A stretch of DNA of 64,000 bases, from contig NZ_JBHZGK010000001.1 in NCBI RefSeq assembly GCF_051900425.1, positions 1 to 64,000 on the forward strand, given 5' to 3'. The stretch comes from Frateuria_A sp051900425. Lineage in GTDB: Bacteria > Pseudomonadota > Gammaproteobacteria > Xanthomonadales > Rhodanobacteraceae. The position numbers and the translations under genes were made by a program. The notes beneath the pieces are model-generated. The model had not been told where the DNA came from, searched no databases, and saw only the letters and a program-made list of their open reading frames with translations. Below are positions 16,809-24,951 of the stretch, piece by piece. Each line of letters begins with the position of its first letter. Position 1 is the first letter of the stretch.

Positions 16809-17111
16809 ATGCCGCCGGTGTTTGCCAAGCTCAACCTGAAGCACCAGGCCGAGATCCTCGTGGTCGACGCGCCTGCCAGCTTCGAACCGGCCCTGGAATC
16901 ACTTGAGGGCGTCATGGTCCTGCGTGATCCGGCCGGGCCGTCGCGCGTGACATTCGCCCTGGCGTTTGTCACCACGCAGCGGCAACTCGATGCGGCCTCG
17001 GCCCTGCTCGGCGACAAGGCCGACGGGGAAGCGGTGCTGTGGTTTGCCTATCCGAAGGCGAGCTCGAGGCGCTACCGCTGCGAATTCAACCGCGACAGCG
17101 GGCGGCGCTAG
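16809..17111 (+). CDS. Conserved protein of unknown function, probably truncated at the C-terminus (100 aa)
   Basis: The pattern AKLNLKHQAEILVVDAPASF, then VTFALAFVTTQRQLDAA and AVLWFAYPKASSRRYRCEFN, is a small conserved domain with a DUF3052-like layout. As I recall, homologues continue for about 40 residues after the FNRDSG position (a W..LG..GFE...V..DEDWSALRFR region). Here the frame ends with two arginines and a TAG. The following 280 bases contain no such tail in any frame that I can find, apart from a suggestive AALG in the neighbouring frame. It probably shares a transcript with the peptidase upstream. Confidence 0.65.
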   Translation: MPPVFAKLNLKHQAEILVVDAPASFEPALESLEGVMVLRDPAGPSRVTFALAFVTTQRQLDAASALLGDKADGEAVLWFAYPKASSRRYRCEFNRDSGRR

Positions 17112-17394
17112 GCCATTCCCTGCGGGTAGCCCACGTGACGTGGTTGGGTCGACCACGATGGCCTTGCTGCCGAGTTCGGCCGGCACGGCGGGTGCGTGCG
17201 GCACGCCGGTTTCTGGCGCAACGTCACCAGCGCAAACAGTGTTGGCGTCCTGTCTTCTGACATGCGTTGTGGCGTGGGCAGCGGCGCCGGGCCCCGCGCG
17301 CGCGGCGCCGTTTGCGGGTATAGGATGCGCATTGGAGCAAGGGAGTTCCGCACGCCGGTCGCACCCGGCCGGCCCAACCTGAGGAGATGGGGTC

Positions 17395-17874
17395 ATGAAG
17401 ACTTTGGCTTTGGGCATCGCAGTGGCATTGGCGGCACCGGCGGCGTTCGCGCAACAGCAGCCGCAGCAGCCGCAGCAGCATTCCCAGCCCGTGCAGAGCT
17501 TCGAGGATCTGCGTGCGCGGGAGGGGGAGAGCAGGGTCAAGGCGATGAGCCGGGCCCAGCAGCAGGGGTACAGGGACTCGTTGGCCGACCTGGACAAGCT
17601 GCGTACCAAGCTTGCCGACGCCTGGAAAGGCATGGGCATGTCGCCCGAGGGTGCCAAGCTGGTCGCCGATGCCTACGACCCCGATCTTGCCGCGCGCTCG
17701 CACCATACGTCGCTGCACGGCAAGAGCGATCAGGAAATCGCCCAGTTGATGCAGGACGCGATCAAGGAAAAGAAATACCTCAAGGCCAATCAGCTGCTCA
17801 TCGATTACCAGCGCCAGAAGCTGGCGCTGAACGAACTGTCGACCCCGCAGACGCTCGGCAACTCGGGCCTCTGA
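17395..17874 (+). CDS. Secreted protein of unknown function, Gln-rich linker (159 aa)
   Basis: The ATG follows gaggagatggggtc. A 19-residue signal peptide (LALGIAVALAAPAAFAQ) leads into a short Gln/Pro stretch, then a mostly helical domain containing SRVKAMSRAQQQGYRDSLAD, KLRTKLADAWKGMGMSPEGA and EKKYLKANQLLIDYQRQKLA. No cysteine is present. The helices could form a coiled coil. No family is recognised. Confidence 0.65.
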   Translation: MKTLALGIAVALAAPAAFAQQQPQQPQQHSQPVQSFEDLRAREGESRVKAMSRAQQQGYRDSLADLDKLRTKLADAWKGMGMSPEGAKLVADAYDPDLAARSHHTSLHGKSDQEIAQLMQDAIKEKKYLKANQLLIDYQRQKLALNELSTPQTLGNSGL

Positions 17875-17890
17875 CGCAAAGCGACCGGCG

Positions 17891-17920
17891 GGTGGCGTGG
17901 CCCGCGAAGACCCGCCACGC
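17891..17920. terminator. Hairpin between convergent genes
   Basis: GCGTGGC and GCCACGC can pair around a 12-base loop immediately downstream of the secreted-protein stop and just before the stop of the small minus-strand gene. There is no U-tract, so it is only terminator-like. Confidence 0.4.
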
Positions 17921-17926
17921 GTGCGC

Positions 17927-18115
17927 TCAGCGACGCACGTAATCCTCTGCCGGTCGCTCGCCCTTCTGGCGCTGGTTGTCCTCGCCGGTATCGTTTGTGG
18001 CCTCGCCGCTGGCGGTCGTGTCGGCCGGGCGCTTGGGAATCGCCTCGCCCGGGTCGCCGCCGGCGCGCGGGTTGCGGTCGGATCCGTCGCCCTTGCCGGG
18101 ATGGGACGTGTTCAT
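17927..18115 (-). CDS. Small hydrophilic disordered protein (62 aa)
   Basis: The ATG is preceded by cggagcagcgc. The protein is almost entirely polar (SHPGKGDGSDRNPRAGGDPG, then DTGEDNQRQKGERPAEDYVR), with no hydrophobic core and no signal. It resembles the short hydrophilin-like proteins elsewhere in this region. No defined family is recognised; a stress or desiccation role is only an analogy. Confidence 0.6.
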   Translation of the reverse strand: MNTSHPGKGDGSDRNPRAGGDPGEAIPKRPADTTASGEATNDTGEDNQRQKGERPAEDYVRR

Positions 18116-18285
18116 GCGCTGCTCCGATCGATGGCTTGCGGCCATGGTGGATGCGCGCGCGGAAGCGCGGCGTGAGGGCATCGTTCGGAATCCGCCAGCA
18201 GGCGGGGCTTGGCGGCGCAAGAACCGGAGTGTGTGGTGGCGGCGACAGGCCCAGGCTTGCGCCACGCCACCCACCGGAGCTCGCC

Positions 18286-18753
18286 ATGGCCTTCCGCATC
18301 CGCGGGCTTTCACCCGCGCCTTTCCGTCACCTGTTCGGCCTGGACGACCAGGCACTGGCGGCCGCCGGCGCGCGCCGCTATCGGGTCGACCATGCGCCCG
18401 GATTTCCCGACCGCATCGAGGTGCGCGACCTCGAGCCCGGCGAGACGGCGCTGCTGCTGAACTACATGCATCAGCCGGCGGCGACGCCGTTTCGCGCCAG
18501 CCACGCCATCTTCGTGCGCGAGGGCGCGACCACCGCCTGTGACGTCGTCGACCGCATCCCGGAGGTCCTGCGCATCCGGCCGATCTCGCTGCGCGCGTTC
18601 GATGCCGCCGGCATGATGGCGGATGCCGAACTTGTACAGGGCATCGACCTGGAAGCGGCGATCGGGCGGCTGTTCGCCCAGCCCGAGGTGGCCTACCTGC
18701 ATGCCCACTACGCCACGCGTGGTTGCTACGCCGCACGGATCGACCGCACCTGA
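18286..18753 (+). CDS. DUF1203 family protein (155 aa)
   Basis: The protein matches DUF1203 along its length: FRHLFGLDDQALAAAGARRY, then HAPGFPDRIEVRDLEPGETA, LLLNYMHQPAATPFRASHAI and the C-terminal AYLHAHYATRGCYAARIDR. Length is as expected. The function is unknown; a beta-sheet fold with conserved His and Asp residues in YMHQP and HAHYATRGC suggests a possible metal or catalytic site. The ATG follows cggagctcgcc. It stands alone, divergent from the small hydrophilic gene. Confidence 0.8.
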   Translation: MAFRIRGLSPAPFRHLFGLDDQALAAAGARRYRVDHAPGFPDRIEVRDLEPGETALLLNYMHQPAATPFRASHAIFVREGATTACDVVDRIPEVLRIRPISLRAFDAAGMMADAELVQGIDLEAAIGRLFAQPEVAYLHAHYATRGCYAARIDRT

Positions 18754-18905
18754 AGTCGTGGGCGGCGCAGCACCTCACGGTGGTGCATCGCCCTGGCGTG
18801 CCATGAGCACGCGGTCACACTTCACTGCCTTGTACGCATGATTTTCATGCCGGCGTGATGGCGCGCGAGCCCACCATGGCCCTGCCGAGGCGGAGGAGCA
18901 GGTTC

Positions 18906-19175
18906 ATGGCGTACCTCGTCGGGGACATCGTGATGGTGGGCTCGTGGATCGTGCCCACCGAGGGCCGCGGCTTCGTGGGGCAGTTCGCGCTGCTGCAGGC
19001 GCAACCGGGGCTGCCGCTGATCCGGACCGACACCGTCCGTGGCGACGCGCCCTTCGCCGACCTGTTCGAGGCGGCCGAAGCCGGTTGCCAGGCAGGCATC
19101 GCGGCGGCCAAGCGCAAGCAGGGCGATGCGGCGTTGATACCGATTCCGTATCCGCCGGGCCCATTGCCGGTGTAG
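18906..19175 (+). CDS. Small conserved protein of unknown function (89 aa)
   Basis: The start was chosen at the ATG with the strong ribosome site cggaggagcaggttc; in-frame starts further upstream have none. The protein opens with a beta-rich segment (MAYLVGDIVMVGSWIVPTEG) and has a helical middle (DLFEAAEAGCQAGIAAAKRK) ending in IPIPYPPGPLPV. No signal peptide or membrane helix. Not recognised. Confidence 0.55.
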   Translation: MAYLVGDIVMVGSWIVPTEGRGFVGQFALLQAQPGLPLIRTDTVRGDAPFADLFEAAEAGCQAGIAAAKRKQGDAALIPIPYPPGPLPV

Positions 19176-19250
19176 CGCACCGCCGCGCCTGCTTGCGTTG
19201 GCGAAGGCCGCCCGCAAGATGGAACCTACCCACCCACGTGGAGCCCCTCC

Positions 19251-19460
19251 ATGCAGCACACCCACCATGAGCGCACCTTCGAGGACAGCGGCAAGCATTT
19301 CGTGGCGATCCTCAACGAACAGGCCGACGGACTGCTGAGCGTCACCGTGCGCCTGCCGGACGGCACCCTGCGCGTGGTGCCGGGCGAACACTTCCGCGAC
19401 GAGGACCAGGCGATGGCGGCGGCCAGTTCGTTCGCACACGAGCTGGTGGGGTCCTGCTGA
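19251..19460 (+). CDS. Small conserved protein of unknown function (69 aa)
   Basis: The ATG follows ggagcccctcc. A compact protein with an apparent beta-beta-alpha layout: FVAILNEQADGLLSVTVRLP, TLRVVPGEHFRDEDQAMAAA. No recognised family. It is the first gene of a tight run: the HExxH-type gene begins at or near its stop, followed by an ATGA-overlapping 66-aa gene and a GNAT gene. Confidence 0.6.
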   Translation: MQHTHHERTFEDSGKHFVAILNEQADGLLSVTVRLPDGTLRVVPGEHFRDEDQAMAAASSFAHELVGSC

Positions 19461-19540
19461 GGGCGCACGCGCGGCTCGACCTGCGCCCGGTCGCCTGGCT
19501 GGGCGTCGCGCTCGGCAGCCTGTGGACTTCGCCCAACACG

Positions 19541-19951
19541 TTGCCCGGCCTGCTCGCCGGCGGCATCGGGCTGATGCTTGGCGCCCGCGCGCAGTGGCGC
19601 CCGCGCGAGTTCGCGCTGGTGTTCGCGCGGATGCCGTGGTTCTTTCCGGGCGCGCTGACCCTGGGCAACGTCATCCTGCACACCGGCGACAGCCTCGACG
19701 TGGCCTGCGCCACCTACGCACATCGCGCCGGACACGCCGTCGAGCCGCACGTGTCGCTGGCCGGCCACGAGCGCGCGCACGTCTACCAGTACATGACGCT
19801 CGGCCCGCTGTTCCTGCCGCTGTACCTGCTCTGCGGAGGCGTCAGCGTGCACAATCGGTTCGAACGGGCGGCCGACCGCTATGCACTGAGCGGCACCGGC
19901 TGGTGGCCGTTCGCACGCAGCCGTGAAACCACCGGAGACCTCCGCCGATGA
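19541..19951 (+). CDS. Membrane-associated protein with an HExxH-type motif (at least 136 aa)
   Basis: The protein contains LAGHERAHVYQYMTLGPLFL, where HERAH fits the HExxH zinc-protease consensus, followed by a hydrophobic segment (LGPLFLPLYLLCGGV) and a conserved NRFERAADRYA that could supply a third ligand. The start is uncertain. The only conventional codon is the TTG used here, but coding character, including the hydrophobic AWLGVALGSLW stretch, runs back to the stop of the preceding gene, where CTG codons at 19454 or 19457 would overlap that stop. No function is known. It overlaps the next gene by four bases. Confidence 0.55.
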   Translation: MPGLLAGGIGLMLGARAQWRPREFALVFARMPWFFPGALTLGNVILHTGDSLDVACATYAHRAGHAVEPHVSLAGHERAHVYQYMTLGPLFLPLYLLCGGVSVHNRFERAADRYALSGTGWWPFARSRETTGDLRR

Positions 19952-20148
19952 CCGACAAGCTCGACCTGGATGACCTGGCCCACCTCGCCCGCGTGGCCGA
20001 AGGGCAGGGCGCCACCGTGCCCGAGGCCGCGGCGGCGCGGCTGATGCTCGCCGGCCTGGTGCGCGAACCCGAACGGATCTGCGAAGGCGGGCCGACGCTG
20101 GAATTGACGCCGGCCGGACTCGCGCGGGTGCGTTCGAGCGACCAGTAA
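19948..20148 (+). CDS. Small conserved protein (66 aa)
   Basis: The ATG overlaps the previous TGA (ATGA), implying translational coupling; ggagacc lies upstream. The sequence LDDLAHLARVAEGQGATVPE followed by LMLAGLVREPERIC and LELTPAGLARV reads like a short winged-helix or MarR-fragment helix-turn-helix, but no family is recognised. Five bases separate it from the GNAT gene. Confidence 0.55.
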   Translation: MTDKLDLDDLAHLARVAEGQGATVPEAAAARLMLAGLVREPERICEGGPTLELTPAGLARVRSSDQ

Positions 20149-20153
20149 CCGGC

Positions 20154-20732
20154 GTGCGCATCCGCGAGGCCCGTCCGGACGAGTTCGAGGCACTCGGGCG
20201 CCTGCTGGTGGACGTGTACGCGCGGCTGGACGGCTTCCCCAAGCCGGACGAACAGCCGCGCTACTACGCCCTGCTGGCCAACATCGGCGAGTTCGCCCGC
20301 AGGCCGCAGGCGCAGTTGCTGGTGGCGCTGGACGAGGCGGACCGGCTGCTCGGCGGCGTGGTGTATTTCGGCGACATGGCGCAGTACGGCTCCGGCGGCA
20401 TCGCCGGCACGCTCACGCACGCCTCGGGCATCCGCCTGCTTGGCGTGGCGCCGGCCGCACGCGGCCTGGGCGTGGGGCGGGCGCTGACCGGGGCCTGCAT
20501 CCAGCGCAACGGCCACGCGCGCGTGGTGCTGCACACCACCCGCGCCATGCAGGTGGCCTGGGGCATGTACGAGCGGCTGGGGTTCGAGCGCGCGCCGGAA
20601 CTGGATTTCATGCAGGGCGACTTGGCGGTGTTCGGCTTCTGCCTGGCGCTGGGGCAGAGCCCTTCTTCGTCCGGCGAACCCCTCGCGAGGGAGGGGACAG
20701 ATAACGGCACCGCGACTCGGCCGTCACCTTGA
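20154..20732 (+). CDS. GNAT-family N-acetyltransferase (192 aa)
   Basis: Starts at GTG immediately after the preceding gene. The GNAT fold is evident: REARPDEFEALGRLLVDVYA at the start, the acetyl-CoA motif A LGVAPAARGLGVGRALTGAC (Q/RxxGxG/A as RGLGVG), then MYERLGFER. The substrate is unknown. The last 30 residues (SPSSSGEPLAREG and on) are not typical of the family, and the DNA under them resembles the palindromic repeats found elsewhere in the window. The tail may therefore come from repeat insertion at the original end of the gene. A strong terminator follows. Confidence 0.8.
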   Translation: MRIREARPDEFEALGRLLVDVYARLDGFPKPDEQPRYYALLANIGEFARRPQAQLLVALDEADRLLGGVVYFGDMAQYGSGGIAGTLTHASGIRLLGVAPAARGLGVGRALTGACIQRNGHARVVLHTTRAMQVAWGMYERLGFERAPELDFMQGDLAVFGFCLALGQSPSSSGEPLAREGTDNGTATRPSP

Positions 20733-20781
20733 AGCCTCCCTTCAAGGCGAGAGCCGGATAGGGCCCGCGCACCCAGCAAAA

Positions 20782-20803
20782 AAGCCTGGCGCGAGCCAGG
20801 CTT
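20782..20803. terminator. Bidirectional intrinsic terminator
   Basis: A perfect 9-bp stem, AAGCCTGGC with GCCAGGCTT, has a 4-base loop. An A-run on the left and a T-rich run (cttcttct) on the right let it serve both the GNAT operon and the small minus-strand gene that converge here. Confidence 0.8.
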
Positions 20804-20828
20804 CTTCTGTCCGCGGACCTTGGGAGTC

Positions 20829-21002
20829 CTAGCGATTGCTGTCGCTGCGGCCGCCCTCGGACTCCTTGCCTTCCTCGACCAGTTCCCGCACGCGCTGGCC
20901 GCCTTTCTGGCCGGCTTCGCGAACGGTCATGTCGCCGTTGTCGTCGCTGGACGAACGACCGGACTGCTGGTTGCTGCGTTCGTTGTCTCGCTGGTTTGCC
21001 AT
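20829..21002 (-). CDS. Small hydrophilic KGG-like protein (57 aa)
   Basis: The ATG is preceded by cggaggcacc. The sequence DMTVREAGQKGGQRVRELVE carries the KGG-type motif of stress proteins resembling plant Em/LEA group proteins and bacterial GsiB. The rest is Asn/Gln/Ser/Asp-rich. Such proteins are usually under general-stress control and protect against drying or osmotic shock; this role is inferred from the family type. It shares the terminator with the convergent GNAT gene. Confidence 0.75.
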   Translation of the reverse strand: MANQRDNERSNQQSGRSSSDDNGDMTVREAGQKGGQRVRELVEEGKESEGGRSDSNR

Positions 21003-21157
21003 GGTGCCTCCGTGGGGTGGGGAGTTACGCGTGATACCCGACCGGATGGCCAGGCTCCCATGACGATGCAAGGGCGGCGCCAACGCTGCAGACCGCGGAT
21101 GGCCGAGGGAAACGACGCTGCCGCCTGAAAAAAAGACGTCCGCCGCTGGGAGATTTT

Positions 21158-23503
21158 TCAGGGCGGCCCGCCGGCCTGCGGCACGCCACCGAGCATGTCA
21201 CGGATGCGCGCGGCCAGCGCATCCATGGCGAACGGCTTGGTCATCACCTGCATGCCTGGCTCGAGCGAACCGAGGGCGGCGTTTTCGGCATAGCCGGTGA
21301 TGAAAAGCACGCGCAGTGCCGGCCGCGAGGCCCGCGCCGTGTCGGCCAGTTGCCGGCCGCCGATGCCGCCGGGCAGGCCGATGTCCGTCACCAGCAGGTC
21401 CACGCGCACCTGCGACTGCAGTACCCGCAAGGCGGACGCCCCGTCGGCCGCTTCGATCGCCGTGTAGCCGAGTTCCCGCAGCACCTCGCCCACCAGCATG
21501 CGCACGGTCGGCTCGTCGTCGACCACCAGCACGGCCTCGTTGGCGCCGGCCGGAGGTGCGTCCGCCAGCTCGCCGGCGCTGGTATCGACCTGCGGCTTGC
21601 CCTTGTGGCGCGGCAGGTAGATCGTCACGGTGGTGCCTCGCCCGGGCGTGGAGTCGATGCGCACCTGGCCGCCGCTCTGGCGGGCGAAGCCGTACACCAT
21701 CGACAGCCCCAACCCGGTGCCCTGGCCCTGCGGCTTGGTCGTGTAGAACGGATCGAAGGCGCGGGCGCTCACCTCCGGCGGCATGCCGGTGCCAGTGTCG
21801 GACACGCGCAGCGCCACATAGGCGCCCGGCACCATGTCCAGACCCTTCGCCTCCGCGGCGTCCAGCCGGGCATTGCCGGTGCCGATGGCCAGCCGCCCGC
21901 CGCCATGCATCGCGTCGCGGGCGTTGATGCAGAGGTTGAGCAACGCGTTTTCCAGCTGGTTGGAATCGCACAGCGTGGTCCACAGCCCGTCCGCGGGTTC
22001 GACCTCCAGCCGGATGTGCGGGCCGATGGTGCGCCGGAGCAGTTCGACCATGTCCTGCACCAGCGCGTTGAGGTCGGTCGGCCGCGGATCGAGCGTCTGC
22101 CGCCGGGAGAACGCGAGCAGGCGATGGGTAAGTGCCGACGCGCGGTCCGCGGCGCCACGCGCGGCGGCGATGTAGCGGTCCAGGTCGTTGTAGCGGCCTT
22201 GCGCCGTGCGACGTTGCAGCAGGTCGAGACTGCCGACGATGCCGGTGAGCAGATTGTTGAAATCGTGCGCAAGGCCACCGGTGAGCTGGCCGACCGCCTC
22301 CATCTTCTGTGCCTGGCGCAGGGCCTCTTCGACCTGTACGCGGTCGACCGCCTCGGCGTGCAGCGCTTCCACCGCCTGGCGCAACTCGGCGGTGCGCGCG
22401 TCGACCTGCGCCTCGAGCGTCTCGTTGAGGTGGCGCAGCGCCGCCTCGCTCCGGCGCAGTTGTTCCTCGGCGGTCCAGCGCTCGGTGACGTCCTGGCCGA
22501 TCTTCAGGTAGCCGCGCAGTTCGTCGTCAGGCCCGCGCAACGCCATCATGTGGCCCTCGATGAACACCCGCGAGCCGTCGCGCCGCAGGTGCCATCGCAC
22601 GTCCGGAGACACGCCGTGCTCGCGGGCGATCGCCATCTCCTCGGCGGGCCAGCCCGATGCGCGGTCCTCGGGCGTGAAGATCGCGGTCGCCGGGCGCCCG
22701 ATCATGTCCTCCGCGCTCCAGCCGAACACGGCGGTCGCGCCGGGCAGCCAGCGCGTGACGATGCCTTCGGGATCGGTGGCGAGGATCGCGTAGTCGCGGG
22801 CGCTCTCCACGATCAGCCGCAATTGTTCCTCGCTCTCGCGCAGGGCCGCCTGCGCGTGGTAACGGTCGCTGACGTCCAGCACCACTTCCAGCGTCCTGTC
22901 GCCTACCCTGCGCGCAGCGAACAGGCCCCACCAGCGCGAACCGTCCTTGCGCAGGTACTGCTTTTCGTAGGGCTTGCTTTCCCCGGTCGCTTCCAGTTGC
23001 GCGATGGCGCGCAGCGAGGCGGCGTGGAACTCCGCCGGCGTCAGTGCCCGCCAGGTCAGGCCGAGCGCTTCTTCACGGGTGAGCCGGGTGATGGTGAGGA
23101 AGCCGTCGTTGACTTCCTCCAGCGTCTGGTCCGGCCCCCAGATAATCACGCCAAGCGTGTTCATCGCGAACAGGCCGCGGAACTGCTCGCGGCTCTTGCT
23201 CAGCGCCGCCTGGCTGGCCGCGAGCGCGGCATGGCTGCGGCGCAGGTCGGCGTTAAGTGCTTCGGCGTCGGCGAGCCTGGCACGACCCTGCGCCATGGCG
23301 CTTTCGTGTTCCTGCGTGGCGGTCGCCGCGTCGTCCCGGACCTGCCGGGTCACGGCGCGCGCGGCATCGGCCTCGCCGAGGGCCTGGTCCACGTCGACCC
23401 CGGCGCGCACGAGCGCGGCGCGCAGGCGCGCGTTCTCCTGCGCCAGGCTGGCCTCGCGACTGGCGCGACCGGGTTCCTCGTCGGCATCGCGATGGGAGGG
23501 CAT
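21158..23503 (-). CDS. Hybrid sensor histidine kinase with PAS domains and receiver (781 aa)
   Basis: Cytosolic hybrid kinase. An N-terminal coiled coil (about 1-105) precedes two PAS/PAC units (about 110-230 and 235-360), a linker helix, HisKA with H413 in GGLAHDFNNLL, a HATPase (NLCINARDAM, DTGTGMPPE, GTGLGLSMVYGF) and a C-terminal receiver with D707 in LLVTDIGLPGG. The H-D-F-N-N box is typical of kinases whose attached receiver is followed by a phosphorelay or acts as a phosphate sink. The ATG was preferred over a TTG 18 codons upstream. No partner regulator is adjacent. Confidence 0.9.
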   Translation of the reverse strand: MPSHRDADEEPGRASREASLAQENARLRAALVRAGVDVDQALGEADAARAVTRQVRDDAATATQEHESAMAQGRARLADAEALNADLRRSHAALAASQAALSKSREQFRGLFAMNTLGVIIWGPDQTLEEVNDGFLTITRLTREEALGLTWRALTPAEFHAASLRAIAQLEATGESKPYEKQYLRKDGSRWWGLFAARRVGDRTLEVVLDVSDRYHAQAALRESEEQLRLIVESARDYAILATDPEGIVTRWLPGATAVFGWSAEDMIGRPATAIFTPEDRASGWPAEEMAIAREHGVSPDVRWHLRRDGSRVFIEGHMMALRGPDDELRGYLKIGQDVTERWTAEEQLRRSEAALRHLNETLEAQVDARTAELRQAVEALHAEAVDRVQVEEALRQAQKMEAVGQLTGGLAHDFNNLLTGIVGSLDLLQRRTAQGRYNDLDRYIAAARGAADRASALTHRLLAFSRRQTLDPRPTDLNALVQDMVELLRRTIGPHIRLEVEPADGLWTTLCDSNQLENALLNLCINARDAMHGGGRLAIGTGNARLDAAEAKGLDMVPGAYVALRVSDTGTGMPPEVSARAFDPFYTTKPQGQGTGLGLSMVYGFARQSGGQVRIDSTPGRGTTVTIYLPRHKGKPQVDTSAGELADAPPAGANEAVLVVDDEPTVRMLVGEVLRELGYTAIEAADGASALRVLQSQVRVDLLVTDIGLPGGIGGRQLADTARASRPALRVLFITGYAENAALGSLEPGMQVMTKPFAMDALAARIRDMLGGVPQAGGPP

Positions 23504-23697
23504 GTCTGGAGGGTCCGGTGGGTGTGAGGCGTCGCTCGCGCAGAAGTGGATGCGCAAGCGACCCCAGCGTCAGACCCGTTGGGGCAAAGGAACGTGTAGG
23601 TTCCGTGGGCGGCGCCGGAGCGCGTCAGCTGGATGCAGATGGCGACGATCGATTGCGCGCGGCAACTTCACCCCGGGGCACGTAGGCTGACTTGCCA

Positions 23698-23717
23698 GGC
23701 GATCCTGCGGGATCGCC
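23698..23717. promoter_or_regulatory. Hairpin upstream of a 73-aa gene
   Basis: GGCGATCC and GGATCGCC form a perfect 8-bp stem with a 4-base loop, 30 bases before the next start codon. It could be a leader hairpin or an operator. The role is unknown. Confidence 0.25.
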
Positions 23718-23747
23718 GGCAGGTTGTTCCGACATGGGAGTTGCGCG

Positions 23748-23969
23748 GTGGATGTCGACCACATCATCCAGTCCGATGCGAAGACCGAGCGCGTCCGCTA
23801 CGACGGTTTTCGCGCATTCCTGCTGGGCCGCGATCCCACGCGGCGCCTGGCCGAGGCGTTCGCCCGCCAGATCGTGGCGCGCGGCGAGCAGGCGCGTTAC
23901 GGATATGCGCCCGAAGCGGGTGAGAAGGTGATTGCGGAGGACTTCTACTACTGGGTGCTGGGCCCCTGA
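23748..23969 (+). CDS. Small protein of unknown function (73 aa)
   Basis: A GTG start was chosen because gggagttgcgcg lies directly upstream. The protein is charged and helical (HIIQSDAKTERVRYDGFRAF, RRLAEAFARQIVARGEQARY) and ends AEDFYYWVLGP. No signal or membrane segment. Not recognised. Its codon use and composition match the surrounding core genes. Confidence 0.5.
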   Translation: MDVDHIIQSDAKTERVRYDGFRAFLLGRDPTRRLAEAFARQIVARGEQARYGYAPEAGEKVIAEDFYYWVLGP

Positions 23970-23998
23970 CGGTGTGACCGGAGTTCCTGGCCGAACGC

Positions 23999-24208
23999 TC
24001 AGCGGTGGCCGCGCGCCAACTCGGCCACGCGGCGCTGTTCGGCGCGGCGGCGGTCCTGCGCCGCGAGCAGCTGCTGGCGGCGGGTAGGCGGAACGGCGGG
24101 CGCCTGCTCGGCGATCAGGCCCAGTTGGCGGCCCAGGCGGAGCGCCAGCTGGCGCCAGCGGGTGGCGGGCCACAGGGAGTCGTGGGGAAGCTGTGCATGC
24201 GTGGTCAT
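23999..24208 (-). CDS. Small basic protein of unknown function (69 aa)
   Basis: The ATG is preceded by aggaacgcgcac. It is rich in Arg, Gln and Ala, with a helical appearance (RWRQLALRLGRQLGLIAEQA, RRQQLLAAQDRRRAEQRRVA). It is convergent with the 73-aa gene, with about 30 bases between stops. A coding assignment rests on the ribosome site and position only. Confidence 0.4.
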   Translation of the reverse strand: MTTHAQLPHDSLWPATRWRQLALRLGRQLGLIAEQAPAVPPTRRQQLLAAQDRRRAEQRRVAELARGHR

Positions 24209-24408
24209 GTGCGCGTTCCTGAACTGTCGAGCCGGGCCGTGGCGGCGCGTGATCCGCCGCCAGGGAAGCTGAATGTGCACCTACCCGTGTTAGATACCTG
24301 TAATGCGCAGGCCACGGCCGCGGCGATGAGGCCGCTGGCGCCTTTCGACACTGCCCTGACGGCCTGCGCGCGAGACTTCCCGCACGCCAAGCCACGGGAA
24401 GACATGCC

Positions 24409-24951
24409 ATGGGCAACCAGCACGACGAGCGCGACCGCGAGCCGATCGGAGGCCCGATGGCCCCTGATGCCGGCGGCAAGACCGCCGGCTCCAACACGCA
24501 GAGCCAGGGAGGCATCAGTCGCAAGGTGGCGCAGGCGGCCCGCGAGGAGTTCGACGCCGCCGCCGGGCTGCCTGGCGGGTTGCCGCGCGTGGATCCGCCC
24601 GGCCTGTCGCTGGACGAAGGCGGCCCGGCCCGCAAGGGTAGCGTCGAGCAGGGTTTCACCGGCGACGACGGCGGTCCTGTCGCGAGCGACAGCAACGGCG
24701 TGCCGGCCTCGCGCAACCCCGGTGCCGCAGCCGACCTGGGCGCACAGCAGGATCAGCGCGTGCACGGCATGCCCCGCGACCCGGCCGACCGCACCACCGG
24801 CGCGGACTCGCCCAACCGCGGCGGCACCGCAGGCTCGCCCGGCGGCCCTGCGCGCATGGCGCCGGCGCACATGCCGGGGCAGGAGCCGGACGAGGGCGTG
24901 ATCCAGGGCGGCCAGAGCGGCAACGACGCGCAGCGCGACCAGCAGATCTGA
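24409..24951 (+). CDS. Large hydrophilin-like disordered protein (180 aa)
   Basis: Dominated by Gly, Asp, Gln, Ala and Pro with no hydrophobic core: GGPMAPDAGGKTAGSNTQSQ, VEQGFTGDDGGPVASDSNG, HGMPRDPADRTTGADSPNRG. One helical island (ISRKVAQAAREEFDAAAGLP) is present. No signal peptide. Such composition is that of hydrophilins/LEA-like proteins, and this gene lies among several others of that type. The family name is not recognised. The start ATG has a modest ribosome site (gggaagacatgcc). Confidence 0.65.
   Translation: MGNQHDERDREPIGGPMAPDAGGKTAGSNTQSQGGISRKVAQAAREEFDAAAGLPGGLPRVDPPGLSLDEGGPARKGSVEQGFTGDDGGPVASDSNGVPASRNPGAAADLGAQQDQRVHGMPRDPADRTTGADSPNRGGTAGSPGGPARMAPAHMPGQEPDEGVIQGGQSGNDAQRDQQI

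Noticed and set aside
17112..17394. Minus-strand reading ending VVDPTTSRGLPAGNGLA and other frames in this gap
   Set aside because: No start codon with a ribosome site and no family match; the DNA looks like decayed repeat sequence.
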